Positions 35,307 through 43,248 of a stretch of DNA of 64,000 bases are shown piece by piece. Each line of letters begins with the position of its first letter. Within the stretch, counting starts at the first letter, position 1. Position numbers and translations under genes: made by a program. The notes under the pieces were generated by a model. It made no database searches. It was not told the DNA's origin and was given only the letters and a program-made list of their open reading frames with translations. This stretch comes from Pseudosporangium ferrugineum (GTDB taxonomy: Bacteria > Actinomycetota > Actinomycetes > Mycobacteriales > Micromonosporaceae): NCBI RefSeq assembly GCF_003002065.1, contig NZ_PVZG01000003.1, positions 62,001-126,000 of the forward strand, written 5' to 3'.

Positions 35307-37177
35307 TCGACTCCTACCAGGAGGTGATACCGGGGCTGGCCGCCGGCGTAGCACTGCACCTCGACGAACGGCCAGGTCTGTGCGGCGTGGGCGCGGAGGA
35401 GGTCTTCCAGGCCCGGCGGCGCGTCGTTGCCGAGCACGAGGGTGACGAGCTCACCGCCGCCGCCGAGGAGCCGGTCGAGCAGGCGCCGGCAGACGTCGGC
35501 GAGGGCGTCCTCGCTCTCCCGCGGGCTCGGGGCCGGGCCGATGACGTGGACCTCGCCGTCGACCAGGCCGAGGAGGTCGCCCGGATGGCAGCGCCCGGCG
35601 ACCGTGAGCGCCTCGCGCGCCGCCGTGGTCACCTCGCCGTAGCGGCAGGCGCCGGCGGCCTCGGCCATCGCGATCACATCGTCGTCGAACCGGCGCTGGG
35701 AATCCCGCACGGCGAGCGCGGCCAGCGCCTGCACCGGCGACCGGGTCGGCACCACGCTCACCCGCACACCCCCGGCGGCGGCCTCCCGCGCGGCGGACAT
35801 GGCGACCGCGTGGGTGTTCGCATCGTTGGGCAACAGCACCACCCGCCGCGCCCCGGTCTGCTCGACGGCCGCGAGCATCTCGGCGATCGACGGGTTGCGC
35901 CCGACCACCACCGCGCCCTCCCGCGCGAACAACGAGGTCAGGCCGTCCCCGGCGGCGACGACAACGGCGCCCCGGCCGCCGCCCTCCCAGGACTCCCCCG
36001 CCGGCTCGGCATCCGGCTGCCCGAGGCCCTCGACCAGGTGCGGTGCATGCTCATGGACCCGGTCCTCGAGCCGGCTCACCGAGATCCGGTACGGCCGCCC
36101 GGCGACGACCCCCGCCTCGAGAGCGCCCCCGACGTCCGCCATCCCGACGTGCACGTGCACGTTCCACGTGGGCGGATGCCCCTCACCGGTGCCGACGACG
36201 ACCAGGGAGTCCCCCATCCGGTCGAGCACGCCCCGCAGGGTCTCGACCGCGGGCGGCTCGGCGTCGAGCAGATACTGCACCTCATATCCATACGCCCCCG
36301 AAGGTCCGCAGTCGCCGGGCGGCTGCTCCTGCTCTTTCGGGGCGTCGCGCTCCTCCGGGGCGCCGTGGCCCTCCGGGGTGCCGTGGCCCTCCGGGGCGTC
36401 GTGGCCCTCCGGGGCGTCGCTCAGTGCCTCGACCAGGGCGTCGAGCAGCACCACCAGGCCCCGGCCGCCGGCGTCGACCACTCCGGCGCGGGCGAGAATC
36501 GGCAACTGCTGCGGGGTACGGGCCAGCGCCTCCGCGGCCGACCGGGCAGCCTCCCGGGCCACCACCACCACGTCGTCCGACTTGATCCGCCCCGCGCCCT
36601 CCGCGGCGGCCGCCGCCACCGACAGCACGGTCCCCTCGACCGGCCGGGCCACCGCGGCATACGCGGCCTCGCTCGCCCGGCGCAACGCCTTGGCCAACTC
36701 CCCGCCGCGCACCGCCACCGCGGTGGCGAACGTGTCGGCCATGCCCCGCAGAATCTGGGAAACGATCACCCCGGAGTTTCCCCGCGCCCCGAGCAACGCC
36801 CCACGAGCCATCCGCCGCATCACCAGCCCCAGCTGGCTCGGCGACGGCTCGCCGCCGTCCCCCGGGACCCCAGCGCTTGCGCCGCGCCCGCCGCTCGCGG
36901 TGCCGTCGCCCTCGCCCTCGCCCTCGCCCTCGCCCTCGCCCTCGCCCTCGCCGGCTCCGTCCCCGGCGCCCCGGGCATCGGAGCCGCCGACCGGATCGGG
37001 CTCCTCGTCGAGGGCCTCCTGCGCCGACGTCAGCGTGAGAACGAGGTTGGTGCCGGTGTCACCGTCCGGCACCGGATAGACGTTCAGCTCGTCGATCTCG
37101 TGCTGGTGGGCCCGCAGGGCGGCCAGCCCGGCGCCGCACCATCGGCGTACCGCGGCAGCGTCCAGGGTCTTCAGCAC
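35303..37177 (-). CDS. DAK2 domain protein (FakA-like kinase)
   Basis: This 624-residue protein has an N-terminal DhaL/DAK2 nucleotide-binding domain with NVYPVPDGDTGTNLVLTL (metal-binding Asp residues) and GALLGARGNSGVIVSQIL, a middle EDD-type domain, and a C-terminal domain with VVVAAGDGLTSLF and VVLLPNDANTH, as in FakA, which phosphorylates fatty acids bound to FakB. No FakB (DegV) gene is nearby. Two low-complexity insertions stand out: (GE)n at residues ~76-89, from a 6-bp repeat, and a repeated GHDAPEGHGTPEG-like segment (~253-275) from an 18-bp repeat; both sit in loops. First gene of the operon with recG and DUF952, the usual order. Confidence 0.88.
   Translation of the reverse strand: MLKTLDAAAVRRWCGAGLAALRAHQHEIDELNVYPVPDGDTGTNLVLTLTSAQEALDEEPDPVGGSDARGAGDGAGEGEGEGEGEGEGEGDGTASGGRGASAGVPGDGGEPSPSQLGLVMRRMARGALLGARGNSGVIVSQILRGMADTFATAVAVRGGELAKALRRASEAAYAAVARPVEGTVLSVAAAAAEGAGRIKSDDVVVVAREAARSAAEALARTPQQLPILARAGVVDAGGRGLVVLLDALVEALSDAPEGHDAPEGHGTPEGHGAPEERDAPKEQEQPPGDCGPSGAYGYEVQYLLDAEPPAVETLRGVLDRMGDSLVVVGTGEGHPPTWNVHVHVGMADVGGALEAGVVAGRPYRISVSRLEDRVHEHAPHLVEGLGQPDAEPAGESWEGGGRGAVVVAAGDGLTSLFAREGAVVVGRNPSIAEMLAAVEQTGARRVVLLPNDANTHAVAMSAAREAAAGGVRVSVVPTRSPVQALAALAVRDSQRRFDDDVIAMAEAAGACRYGEVTTAAREALTVAGRCHPGDLLGLVDGEVHVIGPAPSPRESEDALADVCRRLLDRLLGGGGELVTLVLGNDAPPGLEDLLRAHAAQTWPFVEVQCYAGGQPRYHLLVGVE
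36352..36418. repeat. 18-bp in-frame tandem repeat in the DAK2 gene
   Basis: About four 18-bp units related to CCCTCCGGGGCGTCGTGG encode the GHDAPE-type repeats of the protein. Copies differ by single bases, suggesting ongoing slippage. Confidence 0.75.
36909..36950. repeat. 6-bp microsatellite in the DAK2 gene
   Basis: Seven perfect copies of CCCTCG encode the (Gly-Glu)n run near residue 80. Unit length is a multiple of three, so length change keeps the frame. Confidence 0.85.
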
Positions 37178-37375
37178 GCGAAAAGCGTACTAACCACCTC
37201 TGACAAATGCGGGGCCGCGCGGCGACGGATCCACCTCGTCCGGGGCGATTCGCTGTCCGGGGCGGGCATCGGGTAACCTGGCCAGGTTGCCCGGGCGCAG
37301 TCTGTCCGGGGCACCCTCAGTTCGCAGCCGGGTCTCGGTCAGTCCCGCCCGGCGTATCAATCCCAGGAGTACCCC

Positions 37376-37567
37376 GTGGCTAGCGTGTGCGACGTCTGTG
37401 GCAAGGGACCGGGCTTCGGCCACAACGTGTCCCACTCGCACCGGCGGACCAACCGCCGCTGGAACCCGAACATCCAGTCGGTGCGCACTCCGGCCGGTGG
37501 CGGCACCACCAAGAAGCTCAAGGTCTGCACCTCGTGCATCAAGGCCGGCAAGGTCGTCCGCGCCTGA
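37376..37567 (+). CDS. rpmB: 50S ribosomal protein L28
   Basis: A 63-residue L28: [20 protein letters not shown], then the basic core [16 protein letters not shown] and [18 protein letters not shown]. Cys pairs at CDVC and CTSC form the zinc site, so this is the C+ form. The GTG start follows CCAGGAG at good spacing. Divergent from the DAK2-recG operon, as in other actinobacteria. A perfect 14-bp stem terminator follows. Confidence 0.97.
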   Translation: MASVCDVCGKGPGFGHNVSHSHRRTNRRWNPNIQSVRTPAGGGTTKKLKVCTSCIKAGKVVRA

Positions 37568-37613
37568 CACCGGTGCGCCGGGCCTCCGCGTCCGGCTGAC
37601 CGCAGCACTTCCC

Positions 37614-37646
37614 GTAGCCGCCGGGTCCCCGTGACCCGGCGGCTAC
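37614..37646 (+). terminator. Terminator hairpin after rpmB
   Basis: GTAGCCGCCGGGTC (37614-37627) pairs perfectly with GACCCGGCGGCTAC (37633-37646) with a 5-nt loop. There is no U-run after it. Confidence 0.75.
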
Positions 37647-37660
37647 GCGTGTACCACCCG

Positions 37661-37957
37661 GCTGAGTGGTACCGATCCGCTGAGTGGTACCGATCGGCTG
37701 AGTGGCCACCGGCCGGTTGAACGCCTGTCCGCTGGGCGAGCGGGTCGGCCCGACCGCGCCCGGCTGAGCTGTGTCGGAGCGGCCGCGGTGCACCGACACT
37801 GGCCGCGCTGATACTGACCCGGCCGCGCTGTCACCGGCCCCGCCGCGCTGTCACGAACCGGCCGCGCTGTCATCGGCCCCGCCGCGCTGTCACGAACCGG
37901 CCGCGCTGTCATCGGCCCCGCCGCGCTGTCACGAACCGGCCGCGCTGTCACCGGCCG
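37661..37957. repeat. 18-bp and 39-bp tandem repeats after rpmB
   Basis: The 452-bp gap between rpmB and the GNAT gene (37568-38019) holds two arrays. Three 18-bp units start GCTGAGTGGTACCGAT at 37661-37714. At 37801-37957 eight half-units of 19-20 bp sharing CCGCGCTGTCA alternate between two types, giving a 39-bp higher-order period. No gene is supported here. Confidence 0.8.
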
Positions 37958-38019
37958 GTGGGGCGGGTTCGGACCGCGAGCGCCGGGCGGCACAGCCCGG
38001 CGACCGCGGCCGTGGGCTG

Positions 38020-38481
38020 CTACAGGACCCGGGCGTAGGAGAGGACTCCCGGCTGCCCCTTGTAATAGCCGAAGTCCTCGATCCGCTCGTAGCCGCACTT
38101 CTCGTACAGCGCGATCGCCTCCGGCTGTTTGTCTCCCGTCTCGAGGATCACCCGCTTGTAGCCGCGTTCCCGGGCCGAATCCTCGATGGCCGCCAGCACC
38201 CGGCGGGCCACCCCTTTACCCCGGGCCGCTTCGATGGTGAACATGCGCTTGAGTTCCGCGTCGCTGCCGTGCGCGCGCCAGCCCGCGCAGCCGATCAGGC
38301 GGCCGTCCGGGCCCTCGGCGACCAGGAAGGCGCCGGTGGGCGGGGCGAAGTCCGCGGCGGCGACCGGGGTGTCGTCGCCCGAGCCGCCGTACCGGGCGCT
38401 CAGTTCGGCCATCGTCAGGGCGATGAGGGCCTGCACCGCCGGGTCGTCGAAGCGGGATTCGCGAATGGTGATCTGCTCCAC
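38020..38481 (-). CDS. GNAT family N-acetyltransferase
   Basis: This 153-residue protein has a single GNAT domain: ITIRESRFDDPAVQALIALT at the N-terminus, the beta4 strand AELKRMFTIEAARGKGVARR with the acetyl-CoA pyrophosphate loop RxxGxxR/K (ARGKGVAR), and IALYEKCGYERIEDFGYY at the C-terminus. Substrate unknown. GTG start. The 195-bp stretch between it and thiL is a Cys/Pro/Ala-coding decayed repeat with no gene. Confidence 0.88.
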   Translation of the reverse strand: MEQITIRESRFDDPAVQALIALTMAELSARYGGSGDDTPVAAADFAPPTGAFLVAEGPDGRLIGCAGWRAHGSDAELKRMFTIEAARGKGVARRVLAAIEDSARERGYKRVILETGDKQPEAIALYEKCGYERIEDFGYYKGQPGVLSYARVL

Positions 38482-38676
38482 GCGAGCAAAGCTAACCCGC
38501 GCCCCGCCACCGGCATCCCCCAGCCCGCGACCAGGCGAGCCCCGTCACCCGCAAAGAACCCGCCCGGCAAGCAAGCCGAGCCCCGGAAAGCAAGCCCAGC
38601 CCGCGCACCAGGACCGACCGCATAACGAGCCCAGCCCGGCACAGCAGGCCCAGCCCGCACGGCAGGCCCGGCCGGC

Positions 38677-39621
38677 TCAGCGGAAGTGGTCCCAGCCCGC
38701 CCCGCCCTGCCACGGCTTCCGGTCGACCGTCACCCCGGTGCCCTCGTGCACGCTCCCGATCTCGCGCCACCCCTCCGGAAGCGCGGCCCCCGGCGGGAAC
38801 GTCGCGGCCAGGGCGTGATCGTCGCCGCCCGCCAGGAGCCAGAGGTGCGGGTCCACGCCCAGCGCCGACGCCGCGTCGCGCATCTGGTCCGGGACGTCGA
38901 AGGCGTCGCGGCGCACGTCGATGCCGACCACGCTGGCGGTGGCGACGTGGCCGAGGTCCTGGAGCAGGCCGTCCGAGACGTCGATCAGGGACGTCGCGCC
39001 GGCCCGGGCCGCCGCGGGGCCCTGCGCGTACGGGACCGCCGGCCGCCGGTACGCCTCGACCAGGACTTTCGGCGTACGGAAGCCTCTGGACAGCACGGTG
39101 TAGCCCGCCGCGGCGTAGCCCGTACGCCCGGCAAGCGCGACGATGTCGCCCGGTTGGGCGCCGCTGCGCAGGACCGGGGGCCGGCCGCCCAGGTCTCCCA
39201 GGGCCGTGACCGCGATGGTCAGGGTCGGGCTCGACGACATGTCGCCGCCGACCACGGCGGCGCCGACCAGGCCGGCCTCGGCGGAGAGGCCGCCGGCCAG
39301 GTCCTCGGCCCAGGCCACGTCCAGATCCTGGGGTACGCACAGAGCGACCAGCAACGCCGTCGGACCGGCGCCCATGGCCGCGATGTCGGCCAGGTTGGCG
39401 GCTGCCGCCCGGTGACCCACGTCCGCCGCGCTCGACCAGTCCCGGCGGAAGTGCCGGCCCTCGACCAGGACGTCCGTCGATGCCACCGTACGGCCGTCCG
39501 GCGCCGCCACCAGCGCGGCGTCGTCGCCCGGGCCGAGCAGGCTCGCCGGGCCGCTGCCGAGCCGCGCGACGATCCGGGCGATCAGCCCGAACTCCCCCGC
39601 CTCCGCGATGCTCACGTCCAC
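38677..39621 (-). CDS. thiL: Thiamine-monophosphate kinase
   Basis: This 314-residue enzyme phosphorylates TMP to thiamine pyrophosphate. The AIR-synthase-related fold is clear: AEAGEFGLIARIVARLG, SLLGPGDDAALVAAPDG (metal and ATP-binding Asp pair), VASTDVLVEGRHFRRDW, ANLADIAAMGAGPTALLVAL, VGGDMSSSPTLTIAVTALG and SLIDVSDGLLQDLGHVA. Two neighbouring GTG codons (39621 and 39615) can serve as start; the first is used. It is divergent from the RAM-domain gene with a 156-bp gap. Confidence 0.94.
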   Translation of the reverse strand: MDVSIAEAGEFGLIARIVARLGSGPASLLGPGDDAALVAAPDGRTVASTDVLVEGRHFRRDWSSAADVGHRAAAANLADIAAMGAGPTALLVALCVPQDLDVAWAEDLAGGLSAEAGLVGAAVVGGDMSSSPTLTIAVTALGDLGGRPPVLRSGAQPGDIVALAGRTGYAAAGYTVLSRGFRTPKVLVEAYRRPAVPYAQGPAAARAGATSLIDVSDGLLQDLGHVATASVVGIDVRRDAFDVPDQMRDAASALGVDPHLWLLAGGDDHALAATFPPGAALPEGWREIGSVHEGTGVTVDRKPWQGGAGWDHFR

Positions 39622-39777
39622 CGTTCCCTCGATTTCCCCGTCGCGGTGCGCCCGGCCGGACCACACCGTTATGTTGAAGCCCGCCGGGCCGGAGCCAGCG
39701 ATGCGTGGCGCAAGGACCGCGCTCCGTACTGTAGTTTCACGTTCGGGTCGCCGGCGGCGGCGGATAGGAGTCGGATC

Positions 39778-40011
39778 GTGGTCCAGGCATACATCCTCAT
39801 CCAGACGGAGGTCGGAAAGGCCCGTGACGTGGCCGCCGCGATCGACAAAATTCAGGGAGTCGTCCGGGTCGACGCGGTGACCGGGCCGTACGACGTGGTG
39901 GTGCTGGCCGAGGGGCACAGCGTCGATGAACTCGGTCGGATGATTGTGAGCAAAATCCAGTACGTACCGGGCATCACGCGGACCGTGACCTGCTCCGTGG
40001 TAAATCTCTGA
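39778..40011 (+). CDS. Stand-alone RAM (Lrp/AsnC ligand-binding) domain protein
   Basis: This 77-residue protein, MVQAYILIQTEVGKARDVAA then AIDKIQGVVRVDAVTGPYDV and GHSVDELGRMIVSKIQYVPG, is only the effector-binding RAM domain of Lrp/AsnC regulators, without the DNA-binding helix-turn-helix. Such proteins form small-ligand-binding multimers. The GTG start has AGGAG 7 nt upstream. The next gene (DUF3515) starts 1 bp after its stop, so they are co-transcribed; this pair beside thiL and ddl is conserved in actinobacteria. Confidence 0.9.
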   Translation: MVQAYILIQTEVGKARDVAAAIDKIQGVVRVDAVTGPYDVVVLAEGHSVDELGRMIVSKIQYVPGITRTVTCSVVNL

Positions 40012-40012
40012 C

Positions 40013-40657
40013 ATGGTGGACGTGGAGACCCGGACCGAGCAGCAGCCGCCCCCGAAGGACCCGGCGGTCCGCAGCGCCGCCCTGTGGGCGACCGTCGTGG
40101 CGGTGCCGGTGGCCCTCCTCGTCGGACTCGTGATCTTCTTCCAGGTGCTGCCCGACGGCGACGCCGGCCCGGCCCCGAGCGCCGCCGCCACGCCGCCCGC
40201 GGCGGTGCCGAGCGCACCGGTGCAGATGGCCGCGCCGAAGCTGCCCGCCCGTGCGGCCCAGGTGTGCCTGGCCGTGACGTCGCAGCTGCCGGTGCAGGTC
40301 CGCGACCTGGTGGGCCGCAAGGTCAGCGCCGGCCCCGAGCAGAATGCCGCCTACGGCGAGCCGCCGATCACGGTCGCGTGCGGCGTGACCCGGCCGCGGA
40401 TGTGCCAGTCGCTCGACGAGAGCGGGTCGGGCTGCGTGCCGATGGACACCGAGCTGCTGACCATGAACCGGGTCTGCTGGTACGCCGACAAGCAGCCCGC
40501 CGCCACCGTCTTCACCACGATGGACCGCGAGGTGCCGGTGCAGGTCACCGTGCCGCAGCAGTACGAGCAGTCGGCCCAGTGGGCGAACGAGTTCTCGGAC
40601 GTGGTCGTGGAGACCGACAAGTCGATCACCGAGGGCGTGCCGTCCGGCTGCGCCTGA
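40013..40657 (+). CDS. DUF3515 membrane-anchored protein
   Basis: This 214-residue protein has a cytoplasmic N-terminus, one transmembrane helix (AALWATVVAVPVALLVGLVIFF, ~22-43), an Ala/Pro-rich linker and an extracytoplasmic DUF3515 domain with cysteines in AAQVCLAVTSQLP, VACGVTRPRMCQS, SGCVPM and NRVCWY that probably form disulfides. Function unknown. It lies where the ortholog lies beside ddl in other actinobacteria. Directly follows the RAM-domain gene. Confidence 0.88.
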   Translation: MVDVETRTEQQPPPKDPAVRSAALWATVVAVPVALLVGLVIFFQVLPDGDAGPAPSAAATPPAAVPSAPVQMAAPKLPARAAQVCLAVTSQLPVQVRDLVGRKVSAGPEQNAAYGEPPITVACGVTRPRMCQSLDESGSGCVPMDTELLTMNRVCWYADKQPAATVFTTMDREVPVQVTVPQQYEQSAQWANEFSDVVVETDKSITEGVPSGCA

Positions 40658-40718
40658 CCGACCCGATGCCCCAGCGCGGGCCGCCGCGTCGATGCAGGCC
40701 GGTGCCCCAGCGCGGGCC

Positions 40719-40772
40719 GGCGCGTCAGTGCAGGCAGGCGCGTCAGTGCAGGCAGGCGCGTCAGTGCAGGCC
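40719..40772. repeat. 18-bp tandem repeat made from the end of ddl
   Basis: Three 18-bp units beginning GGCGCGTCAGTGCAGG (40719, 40737, 40755) run into the last codons of ddl; the ddl stop (40761-40763) lies in the innermost unit. The outer units look like duplicated copies of the ddl terminus, and a related segment recurs at 40685-40718. Confidence 0.8.
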
Positions 40773-41864
40773 GGTGCCGCGGTGGATGGCGGTGCGGATC
40801 AGGCGGTCGACCATCTTCGGGTAGTCGAGGCCCGTCGCGGCCCACATCAGCGGGAACATCGACGTCGGCGTGAAGCCCGGCATCGTGTTGATCTCGTTGA
40901 GGTAGATCTGGTCGTCGGCGGTCACGAAGAAGTCCACGCGGGCCAGTCCGGCGCAGTCCAGGGCCGTGAAGGTGCGGCAGGCGTACTCCTGGACCTGGCG
41001 GGCGACGTCCGGCTTGAGGTCCGCGGGGATCTGGTACGGCGTGCCGTCGCCCAGGTACTTCGCCTCGAAGTCGTAGAACTCGTCGCCCGCGGTCTCGACC
41101 ATGATCTCGGCGAGCAGGGAGGCCTCGGGCACCCCGCCCGCCTCGCCCTCGAGCACGCCACACTCGATCTCGCGCCCCACGACGGCCGCCTCGACCAGCA
41201 CCTTCGGGTCGATCGCGCGGGCCTTGGCGACGGCCTCCTCCAGGCCGGACCAATCGACGACCTTGCTGATTCCGTACGACGAACCCGCGCGCGACGGCTT
41301 CACGAACACCGGGAGGCCGAGCCGCTCCTTGTCCGCCTCGGAGAGCGACTGGCCGGCCCGGAGCACCGCGTACGCCCCGACCGGGATGCCCTCGGCGGCG
41401 GCGAGCTTCTTGGTGAACTCCTTGTCCATGCCGGCCGCGGAGGCGAACACGTTGGCCCCCACGTACGGGATCCCGGCCATCTCCAGCATGCCCTGGATGG
41501 TCCCGTCCTCGCCGTACGCGCCGTGCAGGGCCGGGAAGACGACGTCCACGCCGGACAGCACCGCGACCCCGTCGGCCGGGTCGACGACCATCAGCCCGGA
41601 GGAGGTGGGGTCGGCGGGCAGCACGACGGCCCGGCCCGATTCGAGGGTGACCTCCGGCAGCCGGCTGCCCTCGATGGCGAGCTGTCCCGGGTCGTCGCCG
41701 GCCAGCACCCAGGCGCCGTCCCGGGTGATGCCGACGGGCACCACCTCGTACTCGCCCGGGTCGAGGGCGGCCAGGATGCTGCCCGCGCTCACGCAGGAGA
41801 TGGCGTGCTCGGTGCTGCGCCCGCCGAACACGATCGCCACACGGGTTTTGCGAGGGGTCGTCAT
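40761..41864 (-). CDS. ddl: D-alanine--D-alanine ligase
   Basis: This 367-residue ATP-grasp enzyme makes D-Ala-D-Ala for peptidoglycan. It begins TRVAIVFGGRSTEHAISCVS (family signature), with VVFPALHGAYGEDGTIQGML, FVKPSRAGSSYGISKV, EFYDFEAKYLGDGTPYQIPA (omega loop with the KY pair expected for D-Ala rather than D-Lac) and DFFVTADDQIYLNEINTMPG (metal-binding E-x-N). The C-terminus TAIHRGTGLH ends within a tandem repeat. ATG start. Usually next to gpsA; here 5 kb of extra genes lie between. Confidence 0.96.
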   Translation of the reverse strand: MTTPRKTRVAIVFGGRSTEHAISCVSAGSILAALDPGEYEVVPVGITRDGAWVLAGDDPGQLAIEGSRLPEVTLESGRAVVLPADPTSSGLMVVDPADGVAVLSGVDVVFPALHGAYGEDGTIQGMLEMAGIPYVGANVFASAAGMDKEFTKKLAAAEGIPVGAYAVLRAGQSLSEADKERLGLPVFVKPSRAGSSYGISKVVDWSGLEEAVAKARAIDPKVLVEAAVVGREIECGVLEGEAGGVPEASLLAEIMVETAGDEFYDFEAKYLGDGTPYQIPADLKPDVARQVQEYACRTFTALDCAGLARVDFFVTADDQIYLNEINTMPGFTPTSMFPLMWAATGLDYPKMVDRLIRTAIHRGTGLH

Positions 41865-42008
41865 GACAATGGCCTCTCGTTGCCGGACATCGCTAGGCTT
41901 GCCTGCCGCGCGGTCCGGGCTGCGGGCATGCCCGGGGTGACCCTACTCTGCGTAGACCACTTTCCTAAGACGGCGGGCGCTGGCACGGCAGATGGGGACA
42001 CGGAGTTG

Positions 42009-42521
42009 ATGAGACCAGCACTGCACGTGATCGCCTGGCACGGTCCGGGGCGGCTCGCGACCATGGCGCACCCCCGCGGCGGCGACCGGCTGGCCGCGGA
42101 TCTGGCCGGCCTGGCGACCGCCGGCGTGGACGTGCTGGTGTCGGCGCTCACGCCCGGCGAGCAGCGGCGGCTGGGCCTGACCGAGGCGCCCGCGGCGGCC
42201 CGGGCAGCGGGCATCCGGTACGTCCCGCACCCGGTCCCCGACCGCGGGGTGCCGGACGACGCGGTGGCGCTGGGCGTACGGCTGGCCGCCCACGTCCGCG
42301 CGGGCCGCTTCGTGGTGACCCAGTGCTTCGCGGGCATCGGCCGCTCCACCCTCCTGGCCGGCGTGACGCTGGTCATGCTGGGCGTCGAGCCGGAACGCGC
42401 CCTGGCGATGGTGGCGGAGGCCCGCGGCCTGCCGGTCCCGGACAACGAGACCCAGCGCCGCTGGCTGCACGACTTCGCCCTCCAGCACGGCGGCTTCGCC
42501 ACCGCAACCCACCCCCACTGA
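42009..42521 (+). CDS. Protein-tyrosine-phosphatase-like protein
   Basis: This 170-residue protein has a cysteine-phosphatase loop VTQCFAGIGRSTLLAGVTL (~103-121; CX5R motif CFAGIGR followed by S/T). An upstream Asp in PVPDRGVPDD could serve as general acid. The N-terminal segment HVIAWHGPGRLATMAHPRGG is typical of a bacterial dual-specificity-like group. It is probably cytoplasmic and its substrate is unknown. It is divergent from ddl with a 144-bp gap; the start ATG has GGAG only 3 nt upstream, so the exact start is uncertain. Confidence 0.75.
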   Translation: MRPALHVIAWHGPGRLATMAHPRGGDRLAADLAGLATAGVDVLVSALTPGEQRRLGLTEAPAAARAAGIRYVPHPVPDRGVPDDAVALGVRLAAHVRAGRFVVTQCFAGIGRSTLLAGVTLVMLGVEPERALAMVAEARGLPVPDNETQRRWLHDFALQHGGFATATHPH

Positions 42522-42561
42522 GCCACCACCGCCTACCCCCACCGAGCCGGCCACCGCGCGG

Positions 42562-43248
42562 TCAGCTCGTGGTCGAGCGCCGGATCGTCACGTCCCGCAT
42601 CACCCGCCGGTAGAGCATCGCTCCGACCAGGCTCAACCCCACCGACACGGTCACGGCCGCCGCGTACGGCAGGAAGCGGGTGAGCAGTTCCCCGTTGCCG
42701 CCGAGGCCGAGCAGTCCCTCCGTCACGAGGGCCGGCAGCAGCGCGGGCACCAGCAGGGGCAGCCCCCGCCAGGCGCCGTACCGATAGAAGGCCGCGACCA
42801 CCGCGGCGCCGGAGACGAAGAATGCCAGGCAGCTCGGCAGGACGTGGCCGAACTCGCCGAGGCCGAGCCGGGGCGACCAGGCCGGATAGCCGGCGGCGAC
42901 CTCGCCGAGGAGCGCGTCCTCGAGGCCGTGCCCGAGCGGGACCAGCACGGCCACGGCCAGCGACGTCAGGACGCCGAAGATCAGGCCGCCGGTGACCAGG
43001 GCGCGCCGGGTCACCCCGGCCGCCACGAACTGGCGCAGGTGGGTGCTGACCAGGATGACGCCGATGACGAGGACCCAGTATTTGACCGCCGAGGCGGCCA
43101 CGAACATCCACAGGCTGAAGGCCGGTTCCGTGACGGCGCCGAGCACCAGGTCGGCGATTCCGGCGCCGATCACCAGGGTGGCGCCGAACCACAGGAAGAT
43201 CGGCCGGTACATGCGCAGGAGGGTGAGCAGGACGGTGTGCGCGTTCAT
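42562..43248 (-). CDS. ABC transporter membrane subunit
   Basis: This 228-residue protein has about six transmembrane segments (PIFLWFGATLVIGAGIADLVL; YWVLVIGVILVS; ALVTGGLIFGVLTSLAVAVL; VLPSCLAFFVSGAAVVAAFY; LPLLVPALLPALV; VTVSVGLSLVGAMLY). It lacks a recognised permease signature but overlaps the ATPase gene (ATGA) and must be its membrane partner. Together with the YtrA-type regulator this is a three-gene exporter operon of the kind induced by cell-envelope stress or antibiotics in other Gram-positives (inference). Confidence 0.78.
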   Translation of the reverse strand: MNAHTVLLTLLRMYRPIFLWFGATLVIGAGIADLVLGAVTEPAFSLWMFVAASAVKYWVLVIGVILVSTHLRQFVAAGVTRRALVTGGLIFGVLTSLAVAVLVPLGHGLEDALLGEVAAGYPAWSPRLGLGEFGHVLPSCLAFFVSGAAVVAAFYRYGAWRGLPLLVPALLPALVTEGLLGLGGNGELLTRFLPYAAAVTVSVGLSLVGAMLYRRVMRDVTIRRSTTS

